DNA of 64,000 nucleotides from Clostridium chrysemydis (GCF_015234215.1 NZ_JADEKP010000001.1:744001-808000), one strand, 5' to 3'; shown: positions 9,166 to 18,686, counted from the stretch's first letter. The notes: a model not told the origin generated them from the sequence alone. Translations and numbers: made by a program.

Positions 9166-9256
9166 TATAATTATGACAATTGCAATAATAACTGCAATTA
9201 TAATAGTTACTTTTACACCATTTAAACAAATACCATTTATTTATAATGAGTTTTAA
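9110..9256 (+). CDS. dltX: DltX, small membrane protein of teichoic acid D-alanylation
   Basis: A 48-residue frame starts at ATG 9110, inside the end of dltD in another frame, after GAGAGGA at 9096-9102. It has a basic N-terminus (MSVKNFISNIMKDKF), one transmembrane helix (IIGSIIMTIAIITAIIIV) and ends in PFIYNEF. A single helix with a terminal aromatic motif of this kind is the hallmark of DltX, whose C-terminal Tyr is reported to carry D-alanine between DltB and DltD. It sits 17 bases before dltA, its conserved position. A shorter start at 9140 or 9173 cannot be excluded. Confidence 0.82.
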   Translation: MSVKNFISNIMKDKFIIGSIIMTIAIITAIIIVTFTPFKQIPFIYNEF

Positions 9257-9273
9257 TTTGGAGGGTATTAATT

Positions 9274-10785
9274 ATGGAAATTATTAAGAGTATAAAAAAA
9301 TATGCAAATACTGATAGAATAGCACTAAAATGTGATGGAGAAGATTTATCTTATAAAGAACTTGAAGATTTTTCAGAAGCTATCGCAGCTTACCTTTTAG
9401 AAATAAATAATGATAAAACACCAATAATTATTTACGGAAATAAAGATAATTTAATAGTTCCTTGTATGATAGGTGCATTAAAATCAGGAAGAGCGTATAT
9501 TCCTTTAGATGTTACTTTCCCAGTAGAGAGAGTATTAACAGTTTCAGATGAGGTTCATCCTAAAGTAATAGTAAATCTTTCAGATAAAGATAATGAAGAG
9601 TTTAATACAGATATAAAAGTAATTAATAAAGAAGATCTTAAAAAGATAATAAATGATTATAAAGGCATCGAAATTACTTGTGATAAATATGTTAAAGAAG
9701 ATGAAAACGCATATATATTATTTACTTCTGGAAGTACAGGAAAGCCAAAAGGAGTTCAAATAAGCAGCAATAACTTAGATAACTTTAATAAATGGATAAT
9801 CGACTACTTAAAAATAGATGATAGCGGTATGACTGTAATGAATCAAGTTTCTTATTCATTTGATGTATCGGTTATAGCTTTATATGGTGGATTAATTAAT
9901 GGTGCAACATTATTTTCTCTATCAAAAGAAACTATGGGAAATTTCAAAGAGTTATTTGAACAATTCAGTAATTCAAATATAAACCTTTGGATATCAACTC
10001 CATCATTTGTAGGAATATGTTTAAATGAAGATAGCTTTAATGAAAACATGATGAAAGAATTAGATTCTATGATTGTTTTAGGAGAAGTTTTATCAAAGAA
10101 TTTAACTAAAGAAGTTATGGGAAGATTCCCTAAAATGAGAATGATGAACGGGTACGGTCCTACAGAAGCTACAGTTGCAGTTACTGCAATTGATGTAGAT
10201 GATGAAATTTTAGAAGATGAAAAAAGTATTCCAATAGGATATGCAATGGATGGTATAGAAATAAAAATAGTTGATAAAGATGGAAACGAAGTTGAAGATG
10301 GAGAAAAAGGCGAAATCATAATGATTGGTAAGTCGGTTTCAAAAGGATATTTTAATAATCCAGAAAAGACTAACGAAGTATTCTATACTACAAAAGATAA
10401 CGAAAGAGCTTATAGAGCTGGGGATATTGGATACAGAATAGACGGAAAGATATACTACTGCGGTAGAAAAGATTTCCAAATAAAGCTAAATGGGTTTAGA
10501 ATAGAAATAGAGGATATTGAAAATAACTTATGTAGAGTTCCAAATGTAAGAAATGCAGTTGTTCTTCCAGTTTACAAAGACGAAAAGATTGCATACTTAC
10601 AAGGTGTAGTAGAATTAAAAGAAAAGAATGATTTAAGCAATTTAAAAAATGGAATGCTAATTAAGAAGGAATTAGAAAAATTAATTCAATCTTACATGGT
10701 ACCTAGAAGTATAAAGATTGTTGAAGATTTCCCTATTAACACTAATGGTAAAATTGATAGAAAGAAACTAATGGAGGAAATGTAA
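9274..10785 (+). CDS. dltA: D-alanine--D-alanyl carrier protein ligase
   Basis: DltA activates D-alanine with ATP and loads it on the phosphopantetheine arm of DltC in the cytosol. The 503-residue product is a full-length adenylation enzyme: ATP loop LFTSGSTGKPKG near residue 150, NGYGPTEATV near residue 295, YRAGDIGYR near residue 388 and the C-terminal Lys motif TNGKIDRKKL. A GGAGGG ribosome site precedes the ATG at 9274. Its stop codon shares a base with the dltB start, so the two are translationally coupled. Confidence 0.95.
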   Translation: MEIIKSIKKYANTDRIALKCDGEDLSYKELEDFSEAIAAYLLEINNDKTPIIIYGNKDNLIVPCMIGALKSGRAYIPLDVTFPVERVLTVSDEVHPKVIVNLSDKDNEEFNTDIKVINKEDLKKIINDYKGIEITCDKYVKEDENAYILFTSGSTGKPKGVQISSNNLDNFNKWIIDYLKIDDSGMTVMNQVSYSFDVSVIALYGGLINGATLFSLSKETMGNFKELFEQFSNSNINLWISTPSFVGICLNEDSFNENMMKELDSMIVLGEVLSKNLTKEVMGRFPKMRMMNGYGPTEATVAVTAIDVDDEILEDEKSIPIGYAMDGIEIKIVDKDGNEVEDGEKGEIIMIGKSVSKGYFNNPEKTNEVFYTTKDNERAYRAGDIGYRIDGKIYYCGRKDFQIKLNGFRIEIEDIENNLCRVPNVRNAVVLPVYKDEKIAYLQGVVELKEKNDLSNLKNGMLIKKELEKLIQSYMVPRSIKIVEDFPINTNGKIDRKKLMEEM

Positions 10786-11966
10786 TGACTTTTTCACAAT
10801 ATGGAGATTATCTGTATCTTTATATACTTTTATTAACTTCAATACCAGCAATAATTCTTGGTATTTGTGAGAAAAAGATTAAATATTACGGAATGATTGC
10901 TACTCTTTTTATGATTTTAATCATAGTAGGAATCAATGTACAATTTAAATTCTTATGTATATTTGTAATTTGGGAACTTATTATAGTTTACGGTTACTTA
11001 TACGTTAGAAAGAAGACAGATAACATAATAATATATAGATTATTTCTATTTGGATCAATGTTACCTGTAATTTTAAATAAGATATCACCATTTTTCAATT
11101 ATATAATTCCTGAAACTAAATTAACAGTAATAGGTTTTATAGGGATATCTTACTTTAACTTTAGGGTTATACAAATAGTTATAGAAATATTTGACGGTGC
11201 AATAAAAGAAATAAAAATGAGTACATTTTTATACTTTGTATTATTCTTCCCAACATTAAGTTCAGGTCCCATTGATAGATCTAGAAGATTTGAAAAGGAC
11301 TTAGATACTGAAATTTCAAGAAGTGATTACATAAATGATTATTTAATGCCAGGTTTATTTAAAATATTCCAAGGTGTTTTATACAAGTTTGTAATAGCAC
11401 TGTTAATTAATACGCTTTGGTATTCAAAAATACCAACAGACCATTTCACATTTATGAGAGCATACCAATATATGATTTCATTTACTTTATACTTATTCTT
11501 TGATTTTGGAGGATACAGTTTATTTGCGGTAGGTACAAGTTATATATTTGGTATAAAAGCACCAGATAACTTTGATAAACCATTTTTAAGTAAAGATATG
11601 AAAGAATTCTGGACTAGATGGCACATATCACTTTCAAGATGGTTTGGTGATTATATATTCTCAAGATTTGTTATTAGTTCTATGAGAAAGAAAAGATTCA
11701 AAAAGAGAACTACAGCAGCACATGTTGCTCAAATGATAACAATGATTACAATGGGATTTTGGCATGGAGTTACATGGTATTATATACTATACGGGGTATA
11801 TGAAGGTTTAGTTTTAGTTTTAACAGATATATATCAAAAGAAATCTAAATTCTATAAATCACATAAAAAAGCCCGTTGGTTTAGTTATGTACAAATATTT
11901 ATAACATGGCATATAGCAGGCTTTGGTATGCTTTTATTCTCAGGATATTTCGCACTACTAAAGTAA
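10785..11966 (+). CDS. dltB: D-alanyl transfer protein DltB (MBOAT family)
   Basis: DltB is a multi-span membrane-bound O-acyltransferase that moves D-alanine from DltC across the membrane towards DltX and DltD. The 393-residue product has about ten hydrophobic segments, the conserved FPTLSSGPIDRSRRF and FWTRWHISLSRWF blocks, and the MBOAT His in MGFWHGVTWYYILYG. It overlaps dltA by one base and precedes dltC by 28 bases. Confidence 0.95.
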   Translation: MTFSQYGDYLYLYILLLTSIPAIILGICEKKIKYYGMIATLFMILIIVGINVQFKFLCIFVIWELIIVYGYLYVRKKTDNIIIYRLFLFGSMLPVILNKISPFFNYIIPETKLTVIGFIGISYFNFRVIQIVIEIFDGAIKEIKMSTFLYFVLFFPTLSSGPIDRSRRFEKDLDTEISRSDYINDYLMPGLFKIFQGVLYKFVIALLINTLWYSKIPTDHFTFMRAYQYMISFTLYLFFDFGGYSLFAVGTSYIFGIKAPDNFDKPFLSKDMKEFWTRWHISLSRWFGDYIFSRFVISSMRKKRFKKRTTAAHVAQMITMITMGFWHGVTWYYILYGVYEGLVLVLTDIYQKKSKFYKSHKKARWFSYVQIFITWHIAGFGMLLFSGYFALLK

Positions 11967-11994
11967 TTTAATATAAAAAAAGGAGATTTTTAAA

Positions 11995-12222
11995 ATGCAA
12001 GAAAAAGTAATAGAAATTTTTGAAGAAGTAACAGGATGCGACGAGATAAGAGATGATTTAGAGTTAGATCTATTTGAAGCAGGACTTTTAGACTCATTAG
12101 CAATAATAGAGGTATTATTACAAATTGAAGAGAAATTAGGAATTAAATTACAACCAACTGATCTTGAAAGAACAGATATGGCAACTGTAAATAACTTAGT
12201 TTCATTCTTAGAGAGCAGATAA
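11995..12222 (+). CDS. dltC: D-alanyl carrier protein
   Basis: This is the 75-residue acyl-carrier-type protein that receives D-alanine from DltA. The phosphopantetheine site is the Ser in LFEAGLLDSLAIIEVL near residue 36, flanked by the usual acidic helices. An AAGGAG ribosome site precedes the ATG. It is the last gene of the operon and is followed at once by a terminator. Confidence 0.95.
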   Translation: MQEKVIEIFEEVTGCDEIRDDLELDLFEAGLLDSLAIIEVLLQIEEKLGIKLQPTDLERTDMATVNNLVSFLESR

Positions 12223-12224
12223 TT

Positions 12225-12256
12225 AAGAGAGGCATATAAAGCCTCTCTTTTTTTTT
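12225..12256 (+). terminator. Terminator of the dlt operon
   Basis: AAGAGAGGC, a seven-base loop and GCCTCTCTT are followed by a run of Ts. Confidence 0.92.
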
Positions 12257-12341
12257 ATACCACTTTTTTATTTCTTGAAGGATAAAATAAAATGATTGTC
12301 GAATAATAATAAAGACATAAAATTTGTGGAGGTAAACTTAA

Positions 12342-12830
12342 GTGGAAGAGTTTAAGGGTTTAAGTTATGAAGAGTATCTAAAGAAAGCTACAAATGAGCA
12401 TTTAGATATGATAAAAGAACAAGAGGAGTTATCTGTTATTAGTGGTGAGGGGATCTATGAGGCTAGAAACGTTAGTGAGGATATAGTCTTAAAAGTGTAT
12501 TCAGAAACTAGGTGCAAGGATGCAGCAACAGCATTACCGATTCTACTAGAAATGAGCAAAATAAATCCTAAAATAAAATTAGAGTTTTTTAGTTTAGAGG
12601 AAAATAAAGAAAAAATTATAAATTTGATAGGAAAGGCAAAGATTCCAACAATTCTTAGGGTCGATAAAGACGGAAATGTTTTAGGAAATTACATAGAGTT
12701 CCCAGAGTCTGTTAACAAAAAGATAAATGATTCTAATAAAGAAAAATTAGTTACAGAGTTTAGAAGTGGGATTTACAGCAAAATAATCGAAAATGAATTC
12801 ATAGATTTAATTAAAAAAGAAGCTTATTAA
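12342..12830 (+). CDS. Thioredoxin-family protein without a CxxC pair
   Basis: The 162-residue protein looks like the TlpA-like/Thioredoxin_9 group: a helical N-terminal third, a strand VLKVYSETRCKDAATALPILL at the position of the thioredoxin active site, and KIPTILRVDKDGNVLG with the cis-Pro loop. The usual CxxC is CKDA, so the resolving Cys is missing and ordinary disulfide reductase activity is doubtful. There is no signal peptide. The start is GTG 12342 with a GGAGGT site. It appears monocistronic, between two terminators. Confidence 0.7.
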   Translation: MEEFKGLSYEEYLKKATNEHLDMIKEQEELSVISGEGIYEARNVSEDIVLKVYSETRCKDAATALPILLEMSKINPKIKLEFFSLEENKEKIINLIGKAKIPTILRVDKDGNVLGNYIEFPESVNKKINDSNKEKLVTEFRSGIYSKIIENEFIDLIKKEAY

Positions 12831-12850
12831 GTTAAGCTTCTTTTCATTTT
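12820..12850. terminator. Bidirectional terminator
   Basis: GAAGCTTA and TAAGCTTC form an 8-bp stem with a six-base loop. Ts follow on the plus strand and an A run precedes it, so it can also end the convergent FUSC gene. Confidence 0.7.
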
Positions 12851-12856
12851 TTATAT

Positions 12857-14578
12857 TCAAAGATTTTTTGACTTATATTTAAGGGTGATAGATTTAAAGC
12901 CTATTTTATGCATTAATTCCTTATTTAGTGTTACAAAGGTATTTAAGTTATTCATTTTGTAGGAGGTAGCCCTTTGTGTTAATTTTTCTAAAGAAAGTAA
13001 GTTATATAAAATATAGTTTCTAACTTTTGAAAAGTTTTCGTCTATATTAGATATTTCATTTAAAATTGTTAAATCATAGTTTAATATTTTTAAAGTTAAA
13101 GATTTTATTCCTTTAAAAAGATTATATGGAAATAGAAACTTGTTACTGATATAAACAATTACTATTCCAAGGATAACAAAGATAAGTCTATTTACAGTAA
13201 TTAGTTTTAGGTTTGTATTTAAAGATGCAATTGATAAAGATGAAATAGCTGTAAAAAAGGAAAGTTTGTTATATTCTTTGAATCCGTAAGCTAAAAATAA
13301 GGAAATTATAAGAATAAATATAGTGAAAATCTTGTTTTGGAATAAAGTTAGTAGAATTAATATTATTAGTATACCTATAATATTACTTAAAGCTCGTTCC
13401 TTTCCCTTAACTAATGTATCTTCATAATAAGGCTGCATAACTGACATAATAGTAATAGATGTCCATAAAAATTTGTAAAAGGAAACTATGTTAGATAAAA
13501 AAAGAGTAAGAGTTAGAGTTAAACCTATTCTAAGTGCAAAATTGAAACGAATATTTGAAAGTTTAAGATTTTCTTTTGTATAAAACTTTAAAGAAAACAT
13601 TTCAGAAGTTTTCCATTCAGAATATTCGAGCTTTAATAATGAATAATCTAAATTTCTTAAGGTCAAGATATTTGATTTTATAATAGTTAAAGATTCTGTT
13701 AGTGTTTTATAGTTAGCACTCTTATATCTAGATATAAATAATTCTAATATTGAAATTATATAATTTAAGTCCTTTTTAGTATTTAAAGATTTTAATATCT
13801 CAATAAAAGTATTTTTAAGGTCGTAAAGAAGTTTAGGGTCTATAGATCGAATTAGAAAATGATTCTCTTTTAAAAATATATTGATAATTTCAAGGGATAA
13901 TGCAATTTCATATCGTATATTCCCAAGTACAGTTACTGTATGTTTTTTTGATTTAGTTTTGTATACTTTGTAGATATTTGAAGATGTAATATTAATGTGA
14001 TTTTTATATAGTGAATTATCAAATGTACTTATAAGTAAAGAGTTTGCTTGAGATGATAATATCTTAAGAGAACTAACTAATACTTCTTTTAAGAAAGAAA
14101 CCTTAGTTTTAGATTCATATAGTTTCAAATATAAAAAAATGAGTGTTACACAAAATATAACAGAAAGATACCTAAGCTTTAAACTATCAAAATCTTTTGG
14201 GTAAAAGGAAGTAAAAACATAAAGCATTATAAAGGGTTTATAAATCTTAGGATTAAACCTTGCTGTAAAAAAGTATGCAATTAAAAATATAGAACTAAAG
14301 TTTATAAAAACCCCAAAGTAAATATTTAAAGAGGCTAAAAAGGATAGGGATATTATTAAAATGTCTAATATTATTAAAGATATATATTTTTTAAAAGGTT
14401 TAACGTTTAAATTTTCAAAAGAAAGAGCAATAGATGTTAAGGTTATAGGGAAAGCAAGCATAGCATAGTTTTCACCAAAAAGTAGTACTATAAAAAGCAT
14501 AGAAAAAAAGGCTATACTTCCGTATTTAATCATTGAATTTACGTTTAAGTTAATTTTATTTAAGAAGTCATTAATCAT
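12857..14578 (-). CDS. FUSC-family membrane protein
   Basis: The product of about 573 residues has an N-terminal bundle of six hydrophobic segments (roughly residues 15-160), a charged helical cytoplasmic region of about 170 residues, a second hydrophobic bundle (from LRIGLTLTLTLFLSNIV to VIYISNKFLFPYNLFKG) and a helical tail. This repeated layout is typical of the fusaric acid resistance/aromatic acid exporter-like superfamily (FUSC). The substrate cannot be read from sequence. ATG 14578 follows TTGGTGAT; an upstream in-frame TTG at 14590 is possible. It converges with the thioredoxin-like gene and shares its terminator. Confidence 0.68.
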   Translation of the reverse strand: MINDFLNKINLNVNSMIKYGSIAFFSMLFIVLLFGENYAMLAFPITLTSIALSFENLNVKPFKKYISLIILDILIISLSFLASLNIYFGVFINFSSIFLIAYFFTARFNPKIYKPFIMLYVFTSFYPKDFDSLKLRYLSVIFCVTLIFLYLKLYESKTKVSFLKEVLVSSLKILSSQANSLLISTFDNSLYKNHINITSSNIYKVYKTKSKKHTVTVLGNIRYEIALSLEIINIFLKENHFLIRSIDPKLLYDLKNTFIEILKSLNTKKDLNYIISILELFISRYKSANYKTLTESLTIIKSNILTLRNLDYSLLKLEYSEWKTSEMFSLKFYTKENLKLSNIRFNFALRIGLTLTLTLFLSNIVSFYKFLWTSITIMSVMQPYYEDTLVKGKERALSNIIGILIILILLTLFQNKIFTIFILIISLFLAYGFKEYNKLSFFTAISSLSIASLNTNLKLITVNRLIFVILGIVIVYISNKFLFPYNLFKGIKSLTLKILNYDLTILNEISNIDENFSKVRNYILYNLLSLEKLTQRATSYKMNNLNTFVTLNKELMHKIGFKSITLKYKSKNL

Positions 14579-14716
14579 ATTTATCACCAATATTAGTTTT
14601 TAAATTATGCCTATAATTTATACATAAAATATACCTATAGAGATTTCTTAAAAAATTATTTCATTATTATTAAATAAATAAAACAAAGTTGATATTTGTT
14701 ACTGTTAGAATAAAAT

Positions 14717-14728
14717 ATATGGTATAAT
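14717..14728 (+). promoter_or_regulatory. Extended -10 promoter of the AI-2E family gene
   Basis: TATATGG runs into TATAAT (14723-14728), with TG one base upstream of the hexamer and no good -35. It lies 40 bp upstream of the ATG at 14769. Confidence 0.45.
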
Positions 14729-14768
14729 TTCAGATGTACGTTATTTAAGATATGATAAGGGGGAATTT

Positions 14769-15938
14769 ATGAAGATTGATTGGAATAAGAAATATAATAC
14801 AATTTCAGTTTATGCCTTTTTAGTGGTATCAGCTATAATCTTATTTTACAATTTTATTACAGGAATAGATTCAGTTAAAACTAAACTAAATGGATTCATA
14901 TCTATAATGATGCCGTTTATAATAGGATTTACAATTGCATATTTGCTAGATTTTATTTTAAGATTTTATGAAATAAAGGTATTTTCTTATAAACCCTTTA
15001 AAAACTTTTTAAAAAAGTTTAATTGCAAAAGGGGACTTGGCTTAGTTTTTACATATTTAACAGCTTTAGCTTGTGTCTTTTTATTTATTCAGTTTGTACT
15101 ACCACAACTTGTAGATAGTATCTTTGGATTAGTAAATGATGTACCAGCTTACGTAGAGAGTGCAACTAAATTCATAAATGAAACTATAAATGGATTAAAT
15201 CTAGATCCATACTATATGACTATGATTTCAGAAAAGATAAATGATTTAGTCGAATTTTTAATTAAGGCTTCAGCTAATCTTATTCCTATGATAGGAAACC
15301 TTATAACAGGACTTTTATCTAGTGTCTGGAATGTAGTTTTAGGTTTAATAGTTTCAATATATCTTTTAATAGAAAAAGAAAAGTTTTTTGCACTTGGTAA
15401 AAAAGTGACTTATGCTGTTTTTAGCGAAAGTATAGCAAAGAGAATTCTTGAACTTACAGATAGAAGTAACAATACGTTTGGAAAGTTTTTAAGCGGTAAA
15501 ATATTAGATTCATTTATTATTTGGGTAATTACATTTGTAATTTTAACAATTGTAAAAATGCCATATACAGTATTAATATCAGTCATTATTGGAATAACAA
15601 ACATAATTCCTTTCTTTGGACCTTTTATAGGTGCAGTTCCGGCTGTTATTATTGTATTATTTGTTTCTCCACAAAAAGCATTATTATTAGTTATTATAAT
15701 ATTTATAATTCAACAGTTGGATGGAAATATTATAGGCCCTAAAATACTTGGAGATTCAATAGGAATATCTGCTTTTTGGATACTATTTTCAATTTTAGTT
15801 ACAGGGAAATTACTTGGATTAGTTGGGATGATTATAGGAGTTCCACTTTTTGCAGTTATTTATTCAGTAATCAAAGAAATAGTAGAAGAAAAACTTAGAA
15901 AAAAGGGATTAGACCAGGATACTAAAAGTTATTTGTAA
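14769..15938 (+). CDS. AI-2E family transporter (PF01594)
   Basis: The 389-residue protein has the family layout: two N-terminal membrane helices, a third near residue 95, a soluble helical stretch (about residues 115-200), then five more hydrophobic segments containing the conserved VPFIGPFIGAVPA-like stretch (here NIIPFFGPFIGAVPAVII), QQLDGNIIGPKILGDSIGIS and GLVGMIIGVPLFAVIYS. Members include the putative autoinducer-2 exporter TqsA, sporulation protein YtvI and Na+/H+ antiporters, so no substrate can be given. It is monocistronic and followed by a hairpin. Confidence 0.85.
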   Translation: MKIDWNKKYNTISVYAFLVVSAIILFYNFITGIDSVKTKLNGFISIMMPFIIGFTIAYLLDFILRFYEIKVFSYKPFKNFLKKFNCKRGLGLVFTYLTALACVFLFIQFVLPQLVDSIFGLVNDVPAYVESATKFINETINGLNLDPYYMTMISEKINDLVEFLIKASANLIPMIGNLITGLLSSVWNVVLGLIVSIYLLIEKEKFFALGKKVTYAVFSESIAKRILELTDRSNNTFGKFLSGKILDSFIIWVITFVILTIVKMPYTVLISVIIGITNIIPFFGPFIGAVPAVIIVLFVSPQKALLLVIIIFIIQQLDGNIIGPKILGDSIGISAFWILFSILVTGKLLGLVGMIIGVPLFAVIYSVIKEIVEEKLRKKGLDQDTKSYL

Positions 15939-16006
15939 AATACAGATATTTGCATTTGGAAATTATAAAAAGTATAATTATTAAAGCATATTGCTGTGTA
16001 CTAATT

Positions 16007-16040
16007 GCACTTCTATGCATATATATAGAAGTGCGATGTT
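16007..16040 (+). terminator. Probable terminator of the AI-2E family gene
   Basis: GCACTTCTAT (16007-16016) and ATAGAAGTGC (16025-16034) form a perfect 10-bp stem. The T tract after it is short (GATGTTTTAG), so termination may be partial. Confidence 0.55.
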
Positions 16041-16073
16041 TTAGTTATTGATTTTAAATTGGGGGATTCGCAA

Positions 16074-17450
16074 ATGGATGAAAAAAAGAAAAAAATATTA
16101 AAAATTGGAATCATATCTGTTAGTGTCATTTTGGGAATCTACTTAATCTTAAGCGTGTTCTTTATGAACAGATTTTACTTTGGAACAAAAGTAAATGGTA
16201 TAAATATAGGTGGAAAAACTATACAAGCAGCTAAAGATAAAGTAAAAGAAGAAATAGATTCATACAATCTAGAAATAGAAGGTAGAGATGGATTTAAAGC
16301 TAATATATCAGGAAAAGATATAGACTTAAAATTCAATGATACAAATCAGATAGCAAATCTTAAAGAAAATCAAGAGGCTTTTAAGTGGCCTAGTGGTGTT
16401 TTAAGTAAAAAAGAAACTAATCTAAATGACTATGTAACTTATGATAAAGAAAAACTTACAAAGGTTATAAATAATTTAGATTGCTTCAAAAAAGACAAGA
16501 TTACAAGCCCTAAAAATCCACAGTTTATTTATAAAGATGGAAACTACGAAGTGGAAAAAGAAGTTATGGGTAACAAATTAAACAAAGAAGCTACTGTAAA
16601 TGCTATAAAAGATGCTATAGCTAATGACAAGCCTTCTTTAAACTTAGAAGAATCTAAGGCTTATATAGATCCTAAATATACTACTGAATCATCTAAAGTA
16701 AATAAAACAAAAGATACTTTAGATAAATATGTAAAAACAAAAGTAACTTATACTTTTGGAGATAAAACTCAAGTAGTTGATGGTTCTGAAATAAACAAGT
16801 GGCTTTACGTTGATGAAAATTTAAATCCTCAAATTGACTATAATAAGGTCAGTGCTTTTGTATCTGGACTTGGAAGAGCTCATAATACAATTGGACAAGG
16901 AATTATGTTTAAGGCAACTGATGGAAGAATGGTAACAGTACCAGGTGGTAACTTTGGTTGGCAAATAAGTAATTCAGGTGAAACAGAAAAGCTTATTTCA
17001 GATATTAAAGAAGGAAAAGATGTTACTAGAGAGCCTGTATATGCTTTTAAGGGAATAGTACAAGGTTCAAACGAAATTGGAAATACTTACGTTGAGATTG
17101 ATTTAGGAAAGCAACATCTTTGGTATTATAAAGATGGAGCATTAGTTGTAGAAAGTGATATAGTTACAGGTAACGAATCAAAGAAATTCTCAACACCTCC
17201 TGGGTTATTTAGACTTAATTACAGAGAAAGAAATGCTACTTTAAAAGGTGAAAATTATTCAACTCCAGTTAAGTTCTGGATGCCTTTTAATGGTGGAATA
17301 GGCCTTCATGATGCAAATTGGAGAAATAAATTTGGTGGAGACATTTATAAAACTAATGGATCACATGGTTGCGTAAACTTACCACCTCCGGTAGCTGAAA
17401 CAATATTTAATAATATTTCAGCTGGAACTCCTGTTGTATGTTATAATTAA
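16074..17450 (+). CDS. L,D-transpeptidase with peptidoglycan-binding region
   Basis: The 458-residue product has a basic cytoplasmic start (MDEKKKK), one membrane anchor (about residues 9-30), two repeats of the PG_binding_4/VanW-like type (FGTKVNGINIGGKT ... ; TKVTYTFGDKTQVVDGSEI ...), and a C-terminal YkuD domain ending in TNGSHGCVNLPPP, where His and Cys of SHGC are catalytic. It should make 3-3 cross-links or attach proteins to peptidoglycan outside the membrane. ATG 16074 follows GGGGG at 16061-16065; the in-frame TTG at 16059 is inside the ribosome site. A terminator follows. Confidence 0.9.
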   Translation: MDEKKKKILKIGIISVSVILGIYLILSVFFMNRFYFGTKVNGINIGGKTIQAAKDKVKEEIDSYNLEIEGRDGFKANISGKDIDLKFNDTNQIANLKENQEAFKWPSGVLSKKETNLNDYVTYDKEKLTKVINNLDCFKKDKITSPKNPQFIYKDGNYEVEKEVMGNKLNKEATVNAIKDAIANDKPSLNLEESKAYIDPKYTTESSKVNKTKDTLDKYVKTKVTYTFGDKTQVVDGSEINKWLYVDENLNPQIDYNKVSAFVSGLGRAHNTIGQGIMFKATDGRMVTVPGGNFGWQISNSGETEKLISDIKEGKDVTREPVYAFKGIVQGSNEIGNTYVEIDLGKQHLWYYKDGALVVESDIVTGNESKKFSTPPGLFRLNYRERNATLKGENYSTPVKFWMPFNGGIGLHDANWRNKFGGDIYKTNGSHGCVNLPPPVAETIFNNISAGTPVVCYN

Positions 17451-17457
17451 TTAAAAG

Positions 17458-17494
17458 AAAACCATGTTAGAATTTTTTAACATGGTTTTTCTTT
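17458..17494 (+). terminator. Terminator of the L,D-transpeptidase gene
   Basis: AAAACCATGTTA and TAACATGGTTTT form a 12-bp stem followed by Ts. Confidence 0.9.
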
Positions 17495-17522
17495 GTAAAA
17501 TATTAAAGTATAGGTGATGAAG

Positions 17523-18686
17523 ATGGAAGAATTAATAAAAGCTATAGATGAAATAACTTCAGATGAAGTTTTTAAAATAGTATTAAGTAATAAATTAAAT
17601 AAAGAAATAGAATATAAAAAAGTAGTAATTGAGAAAAAAGAGATAAATAAAAAGGAACTTTATCAAATAGAAAGATTTACAGAAAAGCAAGTTTTTCATG
17701 AAAACATAAGTTTAGAAAAAATAAAAGAATCTTTCATTAAAGAAGTAGCTGGAAATTATAAGCAAGCAACAGTAATTGCAAAAAACAATACATACGATTT
17801 AAGAATATCCAAAAAAGGAAAAGTATTTTTAGGGAAAAAACCAAATGGAAATATAGAGTTAAAACCTAAAAATCATAACAAAGAAAAAAATTATATTTTA
17901 AAAGAAGGAGAGTTTATAAAACCTCTTATAGACCTAGGTGTATTCACTAAAGAAGGTAAAGTAGTAAAATCTAAATATGATAAATATAAACAAATTAATA
18001 GATTCTTAGAAATAATAGATGATGAAATAAAAAAATCTGATTTTAAGGAATTAACTATATTAGATTTTGGTTGTGGAAAGTCATACTTAACTTTTGTTTT
18101 ATATCATTATTTTGTAAATATTAAAAAAATTAAAGTTAATATGATAGGATTAGATTTAAAAAAAGATGTAATTGAAAAATGCAATAAAATTTCAAAAGAG
18201 TACGGTTATGAGAATTTAAAATTTGAATTAGGGGATATTAACGGGTATAAGTATACAGATAAAGTTGATATGGTTATAACTCTTCACGCTTGCGATACAG
18301 CTACAGATTATGCTCTTTATAATGCAATAAAATGGAACACTAAAATGATATTCTCTGTTCCTTGCTGCCAGCATGAATTTAACTCTCAGCTAAAGAGTGG
18401 AGATTTTAATATAATCGGAAGATACGGAATAATTAAAGAGAGAATAGCGGCACTTATGACAGACTCTGTAAGAGGAAATCTATTAGAAGCTGTAGGTTAT
18501 AAAACTCAAATACTTGAATTTATAGACATAGCACACTCTCCTAAAAATATTTTAATTAGAGCTACTAAAGGAAAGGTAAGCAAAGAAAAGAAAGAGAAAC
18601 TAATAAAAGAAGTTGATAATTTAAGCAAAGAGTTTAACTTAGATTCAACACTTTACAAACTACTAAAGGAAGATAAGTTTTTATAG
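17523..18686 (+). CDS. Class I SAM-dependent methyltransferase (Methyltransf_32-like)
   Basis: The 387-residue protein has an unassigned N-terminal domain of about 170 residues and a C-terminal Rossmann methyltransferase domain: DFGCGKSYLTFVLYHYF (SAM loop I), MIGLDLKKDVIEKC, VTLHACDTATDYAL-type motif (here VITLHACDTATDYAL) and SVPCCQHEF. The LHACDTATD plus PCCQHE pair is characteristic of Methyltransf_32, shared with eukaryotic METTL25-like proteins; the substrate is thought to be RNA or protein but is not settled. ATG 17523 follows AGGTGATG. Confidence 0.75.
   Translation: MEELIKAIDEITSDEVFKIVLSNKLNKEIEYKKVVIEKKEINKKELYQIERFTEKQVFHENISLEKIKESFIKEVAGNYKQATVIAKNNTYDLRISKKGKVFLGKKPNGNIELKPKNHNKEKNYILKEGEFIKPLIDLGVFTKEGKVVKSKYDKYKQINRFLEIIDDEIKKSDFKELTILDFGCGKSYLTFVLYHYFVNIKKIKVNMIGLDLKKDVIEKCNKISKEYGYENLKFELGDINGYKYTDKVDMVITLHACDTATDYALYNAIKWNTKMIFSVPCCQHEFNSQLKSGDFNIIGRYGIIKERIAALMTDSVRGNLLEAVGYKTQILEFIDIAHSPKNILIRATKGKVSKEKKEKLIKEVDNLSKEFNLDSTLYKLLKEDKFL

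Noticed and set aside
9852-10319. Minus-strand frame opposite dltA
   Set aside because: dltA motifs are intact on the plus strand; the antisense product is Ser/Ile/Pro-rich shadow sequence.
15521-15742. Plus-strand frame within the AI-2E family gene
   Set aside because: It lies wholly inside a well-supported gene in another frame and has Asn/Tyr/Cys-rich shadow composition.
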